From SHZL01 sp963784425 (GTDB lineage Bacteria; Pseudomonadota; Gammaproteobacteria; Xanthomonadales; SZUA-36): 64,000 nt of DNA. The position numbers were made by a program, and so were the translations under genes. The notes under the pieces were generated by a model that was not told the DNA's origin, did not search any database, and saw only the letters and a list, made by a program, of their open reading frames with translations. The stretch is from positions 372,001 to 436,000 of the forward strand of contig CAWARM010000011.1 of the NCBI GenBank assembly GCA_963784425.1. Direction: 5' to 3'. Positions 8,836 to 18,255 of this stretch are shown in pieces. Numbering within the stretch: the stretch's first letter is position 1; every line of letters starts with the position of its first letter.

Positions 8836-10083
8836 TCACAGCATGTGCTGGCAAACCAGGACAACCCCGTCATCCGTCACCGAAAACCGCCGGCTGTCTT
8901 CAGGCGGGTTGCCGCCGATTACGGTGTTGTCGGGAATCTCGCAGTACTCATCGATGATGGCCCGGGTGATGCGGCAGTTTTTACCGATGCGCACATGCGG
9001 CAATACCACGGCGCGCATGAGTTCGGATCTTTCCTCGACCCGCACATCGTAGAACAGCATGGACTGGTTGACCAGGGCGCCTGAGACGATGCATCCACCG
9101 GAAATCATGGAGCTGACCGCCATGCCGCGGCGATCGCCTGAGTCCAGCACAAACTTCGCCGGTGGGGCCTGCTCCTGGTAGGTCCAGATGGGCCACTCAT
9201 CGTCGTACAGGTTGAGCTCAGGGTTGACCTGGATGAGCTCGATATTGGCCTGGAAGAATGCGTCCACGGTACCAACATCACGCCAATAGCTCTGGGCGTT
9301 GGTAACCACATCGTTGAAGGGATAAGCGAAAACCCGGCAATTCTCTATGCTGCCCGGGATGATGTTCTTGCCAAAGTCATGTGCAGAAGCAGGATCGGCC
9401 GCGTCGGCTTTCAGTTTATCCAGCAGAAATTCGCTGTTGAAAACATAAATGCCCATCGAGGCCAGGGCCACCTCGGGATTTCCGGGCATGGCCTGCGGCG
9501 CGGCTGGCTTTTCATCAAAGCGCGTAATGCGGTCGGCTTCATCGACCGTCATCACGCCAAATCCGGACGCTTCCTTCATCGGCACCTGCACCACGCCCAC
9601 CGTGATGTCGGCGTGGTTCTCTGCGTGGAAGGCAATCATCGGGCCATAATCCATCTTGTAGATATGGTCCCCGGCCAGCACGATGACGAATTCGGGCTTG
9701 TGCTGTTCGATCAGGTCAATATTCTGGTACACCGAGTCTGCCGTGCCTTTGTACCAGGACTCATCCACCTGCTGCTGGGCAGGCACGATCTGGATGAACT
9801 CCCCGAGTTCACCGCGCAGGTAACCCCAGCCGCGATGCACGTGCTGGATCAGTGAATGGGCTTTGTACTGGGTGAGTACAAAGACCTGCCGGATTCCGGA
9901 GTTCACACAGTTCGACAAGGGGAAATCAATGATGCGGAATTTGCCACCGAAGGGAGTGGCCGGCTTGGCGCGCGTGGCAGTCAGTTCGCCCAAACGCGTG
10001 CCGCGCCCGCCCGCCATGATTACCGCCATGGTGCTGCGCGTCAGGCGGCTGACGAATCGGCCGGATTTGCGTGGAATGAGCAT
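8836..10083 (-). CDS. glgC: Glucose-1-phosphate adenylyltransferase
   Basis: Makes ADP-glucose from ATP and glucose-1-phosphate, the committed step of glycogen synthesis. The nucleotidyltransferase motif MAGGRGTRLGEL is followed by AKPATPFGGKFRIIDFPLSN near residue 40. Further conserved elements are AGDHIYKMDY near residue 145, a sugar-phosphate segment FDEKP and a C-terminal left-handed beta-helix. Length of 415 residues is typical. It is divergent from glgB (139-bp shared intergenic region) and followed closely by GH57 and malQ. An internal ATG at 10029 is possible, but the longer form matches the family's N-terminal extension. Confidence 0.96.
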   Translation of the reverse strand: MLIPRKSGRFVSRLTRSTMAVIMAGGRGTRLGELTATRAKPATPFGGKFRIIDFPLSNCVNSGIRQVFVLTQYKAHSLIQHVHRGWGYLRGELGEFIQIVPAQQQVDESWYKGTADSVYQNIDLIEQHKPEFVIVLAGDHIYKMDYGPMIAFHAENHADITVGVVQVPMKEASGFGVMTVDEADRITRFDEKPAAPQAMPGNPEVALASMGIYVFNSEFLLDKLKADAADPASAHDFGKNIIPGSIENCRVFAYPFNDVVTNAQSYWRDVGTVDAFFQANIELIQVNPELNLYDDEWPIWTYQEQAPPAKFVLDSGDRRGMAVSSMISGGCIVSGALVNQSMLFYDVRVEERSELMRAVVLPHVRIGKNCRITRAIIDEYCEIPDNTVIGGNPPEDSRRFSVTDDGVVLVCQHML

Positions 10084-10222
10084 TTAACTATCCGCCTCAG
10101 GTACATCATGAAATAATGGAAATCTGGAACCATCATACGTCCTTAAGCGACGTAAATCAGCACGTAAACCCGGGGAATTTCGCATTCGCAAGCCGCGCAA
10201 CAAGAAGACCGTAAGCACACCG

Positions 10223-12421
10223 ATGCAACTGCCCTCTTTCGAGGACATAGCCAGGCTGTCTGCGGCCGAACACGGTGACCCGTTTGCGTTTCTCGGCCGC
10301 CACGAGACAGCTGATGGTGAGGTTTTGCGTTGCTTCCTGCCCTGTACGCGACAGGTGTGGGTGGAGGACGAAAGCAGGCCCATGACCCGTTTCCCCGATT
10401 CGGACCTGTTTGAATACCGGGGAGATTTTTCCATGATCGGGGCACACCCGCTCATCCTGCGGGAAACAGACCACGGCGAGCGCCTGTCGGCGCACGACCC
10501 CTATTGTTTCCTGCCCGAGCTCAACCCGGCAGCCATGCGCTCCTTCCAGGACGGGCACCACTATGCGGTACAAAACCTGCTGGGCGCGCATCGCTACACC
10601 GTCGCGGGGATAGACGGAACGCTGTTTGCCGTGTGGGCGCCGGGCGCCGGCCGGGTCAGCGTGGTTGGGGATTTCAACGCCTGGGACGGCCGCCGTCACC
10701 CGATGCGCTTCCATGTACTGGAGGGTATCTGGGAACTGTTTATTCCCGGCCTGACACAGGGCACCTACAAATACGAAATCCGCAATGCTGCCAGTGGTGA
10801 GATTCTGCTGAAATCCGACCCCTTTGCACGCTGGAGCGAACAGCGCCCGGCCACGGCCAGCCTGATCGCTGCTGCATCGAGCTATACCTGGGCTGATGAC
10901 CGCTGGTTGCGCAACCGGCCCAGGACCAACTCGTTGCAACAGCCGATATCGATCTACGAAGTGCACCTGGGTTCCTGGCGGCTCAGGGATGATGGCAGCT
11001 TTATGGGCTATCGCGAGCTTGCAGCGCAATTATGCGAGCATGTGCGCAAGCTGGGCTTCACTCATATTGAGCTGCTGCCGATGAAGGAGCATCCCCTGGA
11101 CGAGTCCTGGGGCTACCAGTCCACCGGCTATTTTGCCCCCACCAGCCGGCATGGCCAGCCGGATGACTTTCGCGCCTTTGTTGACCACTGCCATCAACAG
11201 GGCATCGGCGTACTGCTCGACTGGGTGCCTGCACACTTCCCCCGGGATGCCCATGCCCTGTCGCGATTTGACGGCACTGCCCTGTTCGAGTATCCCGACC
11301 CGGCAAAAGCCGAACAGCGCGACTGGGGCACATTGATGTTCAATTACGAACGCAACGAGGTGCGCAGTTTCCTTATTTCCAGCGCACTTTACTGGTTGCA
11401 GGAATTTCATCTCGACGGATTGCGGGTTGATGCCGTTGCCGCGATGCTCTATCTGAATTTCTCCCGCCAGGCGGATAGCTGGACACCCAACAGGTTCGGC
11501 GGGCACCACAACATTGAGGCCATTGAGTTCCTGCGTGAACTGAACGGCGCGGTGCGGCGCGAATGCCCCGCGTGCCTGATGGTGGCGGAAGAATCCAGCG
11601 ACTGGCACGGAGTAACCCATGACCTGGACAAAGGCGGCCTGGGTTTTCACCTGAAATGGAACATGGGCTGGATGCACGACACGCTTAACTATATGAGCAA
11701 AGATCCAATCCACCGGCAGCATCACCAGGACTGGCTGACCTTTGGTACTGTTTACGTCTTCAATGAACACTTCATCCTGCCCTTGTCCCACGATGAAGTC
11801 GTTCACCTCAAGAAATCACTGTTCGGGCGCATGCCGGGGGATGAATGGCAGCGCTATGCCAACCTGCGCCTGCTGTATTGCTACCAGTGGTTCTTTCCCG
11901 GCAAGAAATTGCTGTTCATGGGCGGCGAGTTTGCCCAGGATGGAGAATGGAATGCTGCTGCCAGCCTGCCGTGGCAGCGCGCTGCACAACCCTTGGCAGC
12001 GGCCACCATGCGCTTGCTCAGCACTCTTAATCGCATGCAGAAAGAACATCCAGCGCTGGCGCAATACGACTGCGATGCGCGCGGCTTTGAATGGCTGGAT
12101 GGCGAAGACCGGCTGAATTCCGTTATTTGCTTCCTGCGGCACAGCGCCGCTGAAGCGCTGATCATTGTGCTGAATTTCACTCCTGAGCCCAGGATGTCGT
12201 ACCGTATCCCGGTGCATGAGCCTGGAACCTTCCAGGAGCTGTTCAATTCTGATGCAAATGAGTTTGGCGGTACCGGTCAATACCGGCAAAATCTGCTGGT
12301 ATCGGAGCCCATTGCGCATCGCGGCAGGCAGCATAGCCTTTTGCTGGACCTGCCGCCCCTGGCTGCATTGGTGCTACAACGTGCGCAGCACCGGACACAT
12401 TCAAAACGCGGGAAAAACTGA
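10223..12421 (+). CDS. glgB: 1,4-alpha-glucan branching enzyme
   Basis: GH13 branching enzyme of 732 residues with two N-terminal CBM48-like modules (the second around VWAPGAGRVSVVGDFNAWDG) and a (beta/alpha)8 catalytic domain. Visible motifs are DWVPAHFP, LDGLRVDAVAAMLY (nucleophile Asp), CLMVAEESSDW (acid/base Glu) and LPLSHDEVVHLKKSL. It introduces alpha-1,6 branches in glycogen. It is transcribed away from glgC. The stop codon is one base from the start of the next gene (a PGM1-like ATP-grasp protein), so the two are almost certainly co-translated. Confidence 0.96.
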   Translation: MQLPSFEDIARLSAAEHGDPFAFLGRHETADGEVLRCFLPCTRQVWVEDESRPMTRFPDSDLFEYRGDFSMIGAHPLILRETDHGERLSAHDPYCFLPELNPAAMRSFQDGHHYAVQNLLGAHRYTVAGIDGTLFAVWAPGAGRVSVVGDFNAWDGRRHPMRFHVLEGIWELFIPGLTQGTYKYEIRNAASGEILLKSDPFARWSEQRPATASLIAAASSYTWADDRWLRNRPRTNSLQQPISIYEVHLGSWRLRDDGSFMGYRELAAQLCEHVRKLGFTHIELLPMKEHPLDESWGYQSTGYFAPTSRHGQPDDFRAFVDHCHQQGIGVLLDWVPAHFPRDAHALSRFDGTALFEYPDPAKAEQRDWGTLMFNYERNEVRSFLISSALYWLQEFHLDGLRVDAVAAMLYLNFSRQADSWTPNRFGGHHNIEAIEFLRELNGAVRRECPACLMVAEESSDWHGVTHDLDKGGLGFHLKWNMGWMHDTLNYMSKDPIHRQHHQDWLTFGTVYVFNEHFILPLSHDEVVHLKKSLFGRMPGDEWQRYANLRLLYCYQWFFPGKKLLFMGGEFAQDGEWNAAASLPWQRAAQPLAAATMRLLSTLNRMQKEHPALAQYDCDARGFEWLDGEDRLNSVICFLRHSAAEALIIVLNFTPEPRMSYRIPVHEPGTFQELFNSDANEFGGTGQYRQNLLVSEPIAHRGRQHSLLLDLPPLAALVLQRAQHRTHSKRGKN

Positions 12422-12422
12422 A

Positions 12423-13979
12423 ATGGAAGCAACAGCATTCACCAACGAAGAATTCCGGCGCTTGCAGGAAAGACTGCTGCCCATCTGGACAGCAACCCAC
12501 TCCAGTGACTCCTTTCCCCATACCTCGGTGATCGTGCCTTCACTCAGCGTCGACCAGGAGGAGTTGAGCAAGGTGCAGGGTGCATCGTTCTATGAAGAGC
12601 GCCTGTTGTTTGCCCTCATCCGCTTGCGCAACCCCAATGCGCGCCTGATTTACGTGACCAGCCAACCCGTGCATCCCGATGTAGTGGATTACTACCTGCA
12701 ACTGTTGGTCGGAGTTCCGGCAGCGCACGCCAAACGCAGGCTGCAGATGCTGTGCCTGTATGATGCCAGCCCGCGTCCTCTCACCGAAAAAGTACTCGAA
12801 CGTCCGCGGGTGCTGGCGCGCTTGCGCGAGTGGATCAGCGAACATCAACCGGCCTACCTCACATGCTACAACACCACCATGCTGGAACGCCGCCTGGCGC
12901 TGGAACTGCAAATACCATTAAACGGCGTTGACCCCGCGCTGCTTTCGCTGGGCACCAAGTCCGGCAGCAGGCAAACCTTCATTGCCGCAGATGTACCCTG
13001 CCCTGCAGGATTTGAAAACCTCCACTCCGAGTCAGACATCGTCAATGCCTTATGCCAACTGGCAGAACTTCGCCCGGGCATTCGCCGCGCAGTAGTGAAG
13101 ATCAACGAAGGATTTTCCGGCGAAGGAAACGGCGTATTTACTTATCCATCCGCACGCACGGATGCCAGCGCCGTCCGGGCCAGCCTGCAGCAGTTGGAAT
13201 GGTCATCCAATCTCGAGAATATTGATTCTTTCTTGCGTAAATACAATACGATGGGTGGCATTGTCGAGGAAATGATAGAAGCCGAAGAAGTGCGCTCACC
13301 CAGCGTACAGATGCGTATCCGGCCGGATGGTGATGCGGTGCTGGTCTCCAGCCATGAACAGGTGCTGGGCGGCAAGACCGGTCAGGTTTACCTGGGTTGC
13401 CGTTTTCCTGCCCGCAAGGAATACCGCGCGATGATCCAGCAGCAGGCCTTGCGTATCGGCAAACTGCTCAGCAGTAAAGGCGTGATCGGGCGATTTGGCA
13501 TCGACTTCCTGTTAAGCCGCAATGGCGGCGGTGAGTGGCAGTCCCGTGCGCTTGAGATCAATCTGCGCATGGGCGGAACCACACCGCCATTTCATGCCCT
13601 CGAGTTCTTGACTGCGGGCAAGCTGAACGCGGAAACCGGCATTTTTCATGCGCCCAATGGAGAGGAAAAATTCTACAGCGCCACCGACAACCTCAAGTCT
13701 CCGGCCTACCGCGGATTGCTGCCCGAAGACCTGTTCGACATCATCATCCGCAATAACATCCACTACCAGCCAGACAGCGGCACAGGCGTGCTGTTCTACA
13801 TGATTGGCGCGCTGTCCCAGTTCGGCAAGCTGGGCATGACCTGCATTGGCAACAGCCCTGAACAGGCCAGCGAGTTGTTCCAGCGCACCGTGGCTCTGCT
13901 TGACAAGGAAACCGACAACGGCGATGCAGCCCACGGCGAACTGGGGCCCTTGTTTGATAACCCCGTTACGATGGAGTAA
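12423..13979 (+). CDS. Peptide ligase PGM1-like ATP-grasp protein
   Basis: A 518-residue protein. An N-terminal part contains FYEERLLFALIRLRNPNARL. A central ATP-grasp region follows, with RRAVVKINEGFSGEGNGVF near residue 225, a GGIVEEMIEAEE strand, and a catalytic stretch ending FGIDFLLSR and ALEINLRMGGTTPPFHAL. This layout resembles PGM1-type peptide ligases, which build amide bonds by acyl-phosphate chemistry. The substrate here is unknown. The start ATG is one base after the glgB stop. The 3' end overlaps glgP (opposite strand) by 14 bp. Its tight link to glgB suggests a role tied to glycogen or to a metabolite made alongside it, which is inference. Confidence 0.85.
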   Translation: MEATAFTNEEFRRLQERLLPIWTATHSSDSFPHTSVIVPSLSVDQEELSKVQGASFYEERLLFALIRLRNPNARLIYVTSQPVHPDVVDYYLQLLVGVPAAHAKRRLQMLCLYDASPRPLTEKVLERPRVLARLREWISEHQPAYLTCYNTTMLERRLALELQIPLNGVDPALLSLGTKSGSRQTFIAADVPCPAGFENLHSESDIVNALCQLAELRPGIRRAVVKINEGFSGEGNGVFTYPSARTDASAVRASLQQLEWSSNLENIDSFLRKYNTMGGIVEEMIEAEEVRSPSVQMRIRPDGDAVLVSSHEQVLGGKTGQVYLGCRFPARKEYRAMIQQQALRIGKLLSSKGVIGRFGIDFLLSRNGGGEWQSRALEINLRMGGTTPPFHALEFLTAGKLNAETGIFHAPNGEEKFYSATDNLKSPAYRGLLPEDLFDIIIRNNIHYQPDSGTGVLFYMIGALSQFGKLGMTCIGNSPEQASELFQRTVALLDKETDNGDAAHGELGPLFDNPVTME

Positions 13980-16427
13980 ACCTTCGGGCTGCCGGAAAAC
14001 CCCTGGAATGCCAGACTTCCCTGTCATAGTCGCGCACTGCGCGATCCGATGAGAACCAGCCTACCCCGGCGGTATTGAGCACTGCTGAGCGCGACCAGGA
14101 CTGCTGCTCCCCGTATGCAGTAACCGCCAGGTCCTGGGCCATGCAATAGGACGCAAAATCGGCGCAGACCATGAAGTAGTCGTGGTGATGGAGATTCTCC
14201 ACCAGCGTCTTGAACCGGTCTGCATCACCGCCCGACCAGGCCCCGGAACGAATCTCCGCAAGAACACCTGCCAGTTCCGGCGTGCTCTCGATTGCCTGCG
14301 CACCGCTGTAGCCATTTTTGCGCTTGTGCATGACTTGCTCTGCCGTCAGGCCGAAAATGAACATGTTATCGGCGCCGACCCGTTCACGGATCTCGATGTT
14401 GGCCCCGTCGAGCGTGCCCAGGGTGATTGCGCCGTTCAGGGCCAGCTTCATGTTGCCGGTACCGGATGCTTCCATTCCCGCGGTCGAAATCTGTTCAGAC
14501 AGATCAGCGGCTGGAATAATGATTTCCGCCAGTGACACATTGTAGTTGGGCAGGTAGACCACTTTAAGGCGATCGCCAATCACCGGGTCATTGTTCACTC
14601 GTTGCGCGATATCGTTGACCAGCTTCACGATCAGCTTGGCCATTACATAGCTGGGAGCCGCCTTGCCGCCAAACACTTTCACGACCGGCTGCCAGTCTGC
14701 ATGCGGATTGGCCAGTATGGCCCGGTAGCGCGCCGCTACCTGCAAAGCATTGAGCAACTGGCGCTTGTACTCGTGTATGCGCTTGATCTGCACGTCGAAC
14801 ACCGCTTGCGGATCAATGTGCAGGCCGGTCGTTTGCAGGACGTGCTGTGCCAGCCGGTTCTTGTTGACTTGCTTGGCAGCCATGAATTCCTGACGGAATG
14901 CTGCATCTTCAGCCAGCGGTGCGATGCCTGCGATGTGCTGCAAGTCGCCCACCCAGCTATCCCCGATGGCGCTGGTAATCAGTCCGGACAGCGCCTCGTT
15001 GCAGCGGTGCAACCAGCGTCGCGGAGTCACGCCGTTGGTGATGTTGACGATGCGCTGCGGATACAAGCGGTGCAGCTTGGCAAACACTGTCTGCTGCATC
15101 AGGCTGGTATGCAAGGCGGACACACCGTTGACACGGTGACTGCCGACAAAGGCGAGGTGGCCCATGCGCACCACGCCACCCTGATCGGCCGGACCAGAAA
15201 TCACCTGCAGCGATGGGGCATCCAGGCCCGCCTGGGCGGTTTCATTGGCCACGCGCACATCTTCCGCCACGAAACCATCAATTTGTTGAATGATCTGCAA
15301 GTGCCGTGGCAGAACGCGGCCGAACAACAGCAGCGCCCAGCTTTCCAGGGCTTCCGGCAGAAGGGTGTGGTTGGTGTAGGAGATGCACTGGCGCGCCAGG
15401 CCAAATGCCTGCCGGCACTCCATCCCATGTTCATCCACCAGCAGCCGCACAAATTCCGCGACCATGATGGCCGGATGCGTATCATTGAGTTGAATGGCCA
15501 CGGCGGCGGGCAACTCGTTCAGGTCGTCGTGATCCAGCAGGAAGCGGTGCAGCAGGTCCTGCATGGACGCTGAAGTGAAAAAGTATTCCTGCTTGAGTCT
15601 CAGTTCCTGGCCATGATCCGTGGAGTCATCCGGGTACAGCACCCGGGTCAGCGTTTCCGCCAGTACCTGGTGCTGCGCGGCCTGCAGGTATTCCCCGCGG
15701 TTGAAGCGCGACAGGTCAAACGTTCTCGCCGGTTTGGCAGACCACAACCTTAGCGTGTTGACGTGTTCCGCCCCCCAACCGGCAATAGGCATGTCATTGG
15801 CGCAGGCCATCACCTGCTCGGCCGGGTGCCAGGCCCCGAAATCCTCATCGGGCGCATCCGCCGTGCCGCCATATGAAATCGTGTAATGGGCTTCCGATCG
15901 TTCGAACTCCCACGGATTCCCGCCCTGGGTCAGCCAGTCTTCAGCTTCCTCGATCTGCCAGCCATCGGCCAGGCGCTGCCGGAAAAGGCCGTGCTGATAG
16001 CGTATGCCATAACCGAAACCGGCAATTCCCAGCGTAGCCATGGAATCCAGGTAGCAGGCAGCCAGCCGGCCCAGGCCACCATTACCCAGGGCCGCATCAG
16101 GCTCCTGCAGCAGCATCTGTCGAGGTCAACGCCCAGGTCGGCCATGGCCTCTTTGCATACCTCAATCAGTCCCAGATTGGATAGCGTGTCGCCGAGCAGG
16201 CGGCCAATGAGAAACTCCATCGACAGGTAATAGACACGTTTTTGCTTTTTCTGGTAAATGCCCCGCGTCGTACCCATCCAGCTGTCTACCACCCGGTCAC
16301 GAATGGCCAGGATCAGGGCAACGCACCAGTCCCTGGGCACGGCATGCTCCACGTCTTTGCCAACGGAATAGACCAGGCGCTCAAGAACGCATCTTTTCAG
16401 ATCTTCTTTTTGTAGTATGGGAACCAT
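13966..16427 (-). CDS. glgP: Glycogen phosphorylase, with an apparent frameshift
   Basis: GT35 enzyme releasing glucose-1-phosphate from glycogen. The N-terminal part (16427 to about 16117) has RVYYLSMEFLIGRLLGDTLSN and ends ADLGVDLD. The rest, read from 16116, continues the family sequence with EPDAALGNGGLGRLAACYLDS. Joining them needs one missing base restored near 16117, giving about 820 residues, the normal length. The PLP lysine is in EASGTGNMKLALNGA. Without correction the protein is split after about 103 residues. It converges on the PGM1-like gene. Whether the shift is a sequencing error or a real lesion cannot be decided here. Confidence 0.9.
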
Positions 16428-16597
16428 GTTTGGAAATTCAGGCGGCGGCGGAAATCGCAGTTGGGGGATTCAACTACAAAACCCGTCCGGGTGCAACCGC
16501 TGAAACCAAACCGCCCCAACTGGCCGATTTCGGTTGGTCCCCGATAAGTTAAACTACCCTGGTTGCAATTTTCTGATTCAGAGCCGGAGAGTTTTTT

Positions 16598-18247
16598 ATG
16601 ATTCGAGCCACTCACCCAATCTCCCGGCCGCTGACTGCATCGTTCCTGCTTGCGCTCGCCCTGCTGCTGCTTTGCACTCAAGCGGTTTGGGCACAGGCTG
16701 CCCAGCCTGAGGACACCCAAGCAGTTCCATCAGTGAATTCTGCCCCGGTCATTGTCGATGGAACCCGACTGTTCACCGTACGCGGGATAACATCGTACCC
16801 GGCCCAGGAACGGGCTGCACTGATACGCAATCACATCATCGCAGCCGCCCGGGACAAAACCATCCCGGTTGAGGACATCCACACGGTCGAGTCCGAAAAC
16901 CGGACGCAAATTTTCGCCGGCAAGATCCAGTTACTGACCGTATTTGATCTTGACGCTGAAAACGAGGGCATCGACAGGAAACTGCTGGCAGCCGCTTTTA
17001 CGACAAAAATTGCCAAGGCCATTACCCAGTACCGCACCGACCGTAGCCGGCCCGTACTGCTGCGCCATACCGCTTTTGCAGTTGCCGCCACGGTGCTCAT
17101 GCTGCTGATTCTCTGGAGCATAGTCCGCCTTACCCATTGGCTGGACGGATGGGCGCAACTGCGTATTCAGAAAAGACTGGCAACCCTGGAAGACAAGGCG
17201 CACCGGTTGATCCGCGCCGAACAGGTTTGGGCAGTATTTGCCGGCCTGCTGCGTGCCCTGCGATTTTTGCTCATCGCGTTGCTTGCTTATTTTTACCTTA
17301 ACACCGTGCTGGGCCTGTACCCATGGACTCGTCCGGTCGCCATGGCGCTGTTTGACGTCGTCCTCAACCCGCTGAAAACCCTGTGGAGCGGTTTTATCGC
17401 TTCCGTCCCGGACCTGGTTTTCCTCGCCATCCTGTTCATTGTCGTGCGTTACATCCTCAGGCTGGTACGCCTGTTTTTCGAAGGGGTGCACATCGGTCGC
17501 ATCCGTTTGCAAAACTTCGATCCGGACTGGGCGCTGCCCTCGTTCAAGATCCTGCGCTTCCTGATCGTTGCGTTTGCGGTGGTCGTGGCCTATCCCTACA
17601 TTCCGGGCTCGGAGTCCATGGCATTCAAGGGTGTTTCGCTGTTTTTGGGCGTGATTTTTTCACTGGGCTCTTCCTCCTTCATCGCCAACATGATGGCGGG
17701 CCTGTCCATGACCTACCGGGGAGCTTTCAAGGACGGTGACCGGGTACGAATTGGCGATGTTGCCGGAGCAGTCGAAGACATCAAGTTGATGACGACGCGC
17801 ATTCGCACTCCCAAGAACGAAATTGTCGTTATTCCCAACTCCACTATCCTCAGCACTAACATAGTCAACTACTCCGCCCTGGCGCGCACCCAGGGCCTGG
17901 TGTTGCACACCGTGGTTGGCATTGGCTACGACGCGCCGTGGCGCCAGGTTGAAGCGATGTTGCTGCTGGCCGTGGCGCGGACCGAAGGCCTTAACGCAGA
18001 GCCCAAACCCTTTGTGCTGCAACTTTCGCTGGGTGATTTCGCCGTCAACTATGAGATAAATGCCTACTGCAATGATGCCAACCGCATGCTCGCCTTGTAC
18101 TCCGCCCTGCATGCCAACATCCAGGACGTGTTCAATGAGCACGGCGTGCAGATCATGTCACCCGCCTACGAGAGCGACCCGGACAGTCCCAAGGTCGTGC
18201 CGCCGGATCAGTGGTATGCAGCACCGGCCACCAGGCCGGTGAAGTAA
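16598..18247 (+). CDS. MscS-family mechanosensitive ion channel
   Basis: A 549-residue inner-membrane protein with a signal peptide (cleavage likely after WAQA, near residue 35) and a periplasmic N-terminal domain of about 110 residues. Several membrane helices follow between residues 145 and 365. The MscS core has the pore-helix pattern GSSSFIANMMAGLSMTYRGAF and the beta-domain start KDGDRVRIGDVAGAVEDI with VVIPNSTILSTNIVNYS. It opens under hypo-osmotic membrane tension to release solutes. It stands alone between glgP (opposite strand) and the DUF255 gene (convergent). Confidence 0.9.
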   Translation: MIRATHPISRPLTASFLLALALLLLCTQAVWAQAAQPEDTQAVPSVNSAPVIVDGTRLFTVRGITSYPAQERAALIRNHIIAAARDKTIPVEDIHTVESENRTQIFAGKIQLLTVFDLDAENEGIDRKLLAAAFTTKIAKAITQYRTDRSRPVLLRHTAFAVAATVLMLLILWSIVRLTHWLDGWAQLRIQKRLATLEDKAHRLIRAEQVWAVFAGLLRALRFLLIALLAYFYLNTVLGLYPWTRPVAMALFDVVLNPLKTLWSGFIASVPDLVFLAILFIVVRYILRLVRLFFEGVHIGRIRLQNFDPDWALPSFKILRFLIVAFAVVVAYPYIPGSESMAFKGVSLFLGVIFSLGSSSFIANMMAGLSMTYRGAFKDGDRVRIGDVAGAVEDIKLMTTRIRTPKNEIVVIPNSTILSTNIVNYSALARTQGLVLHTVVGIGYDAPWRQVEAMLLLAVARTEGLNAEPKPFVLQLSLGDFAVNYEINAYCNDANRMLALYSALHANIQDVFNEHGVQIMSPAYESDPDSPKVVPPDQWYAAPATRPVK

Positions 18248-18255
18248 ACCACTCG

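Noticed and set aside
14602..15573. 323-codon frame antisense to glgP
   Set aside because: GlgP motifs, including the PLP lysine, cover the same region on the other strand.
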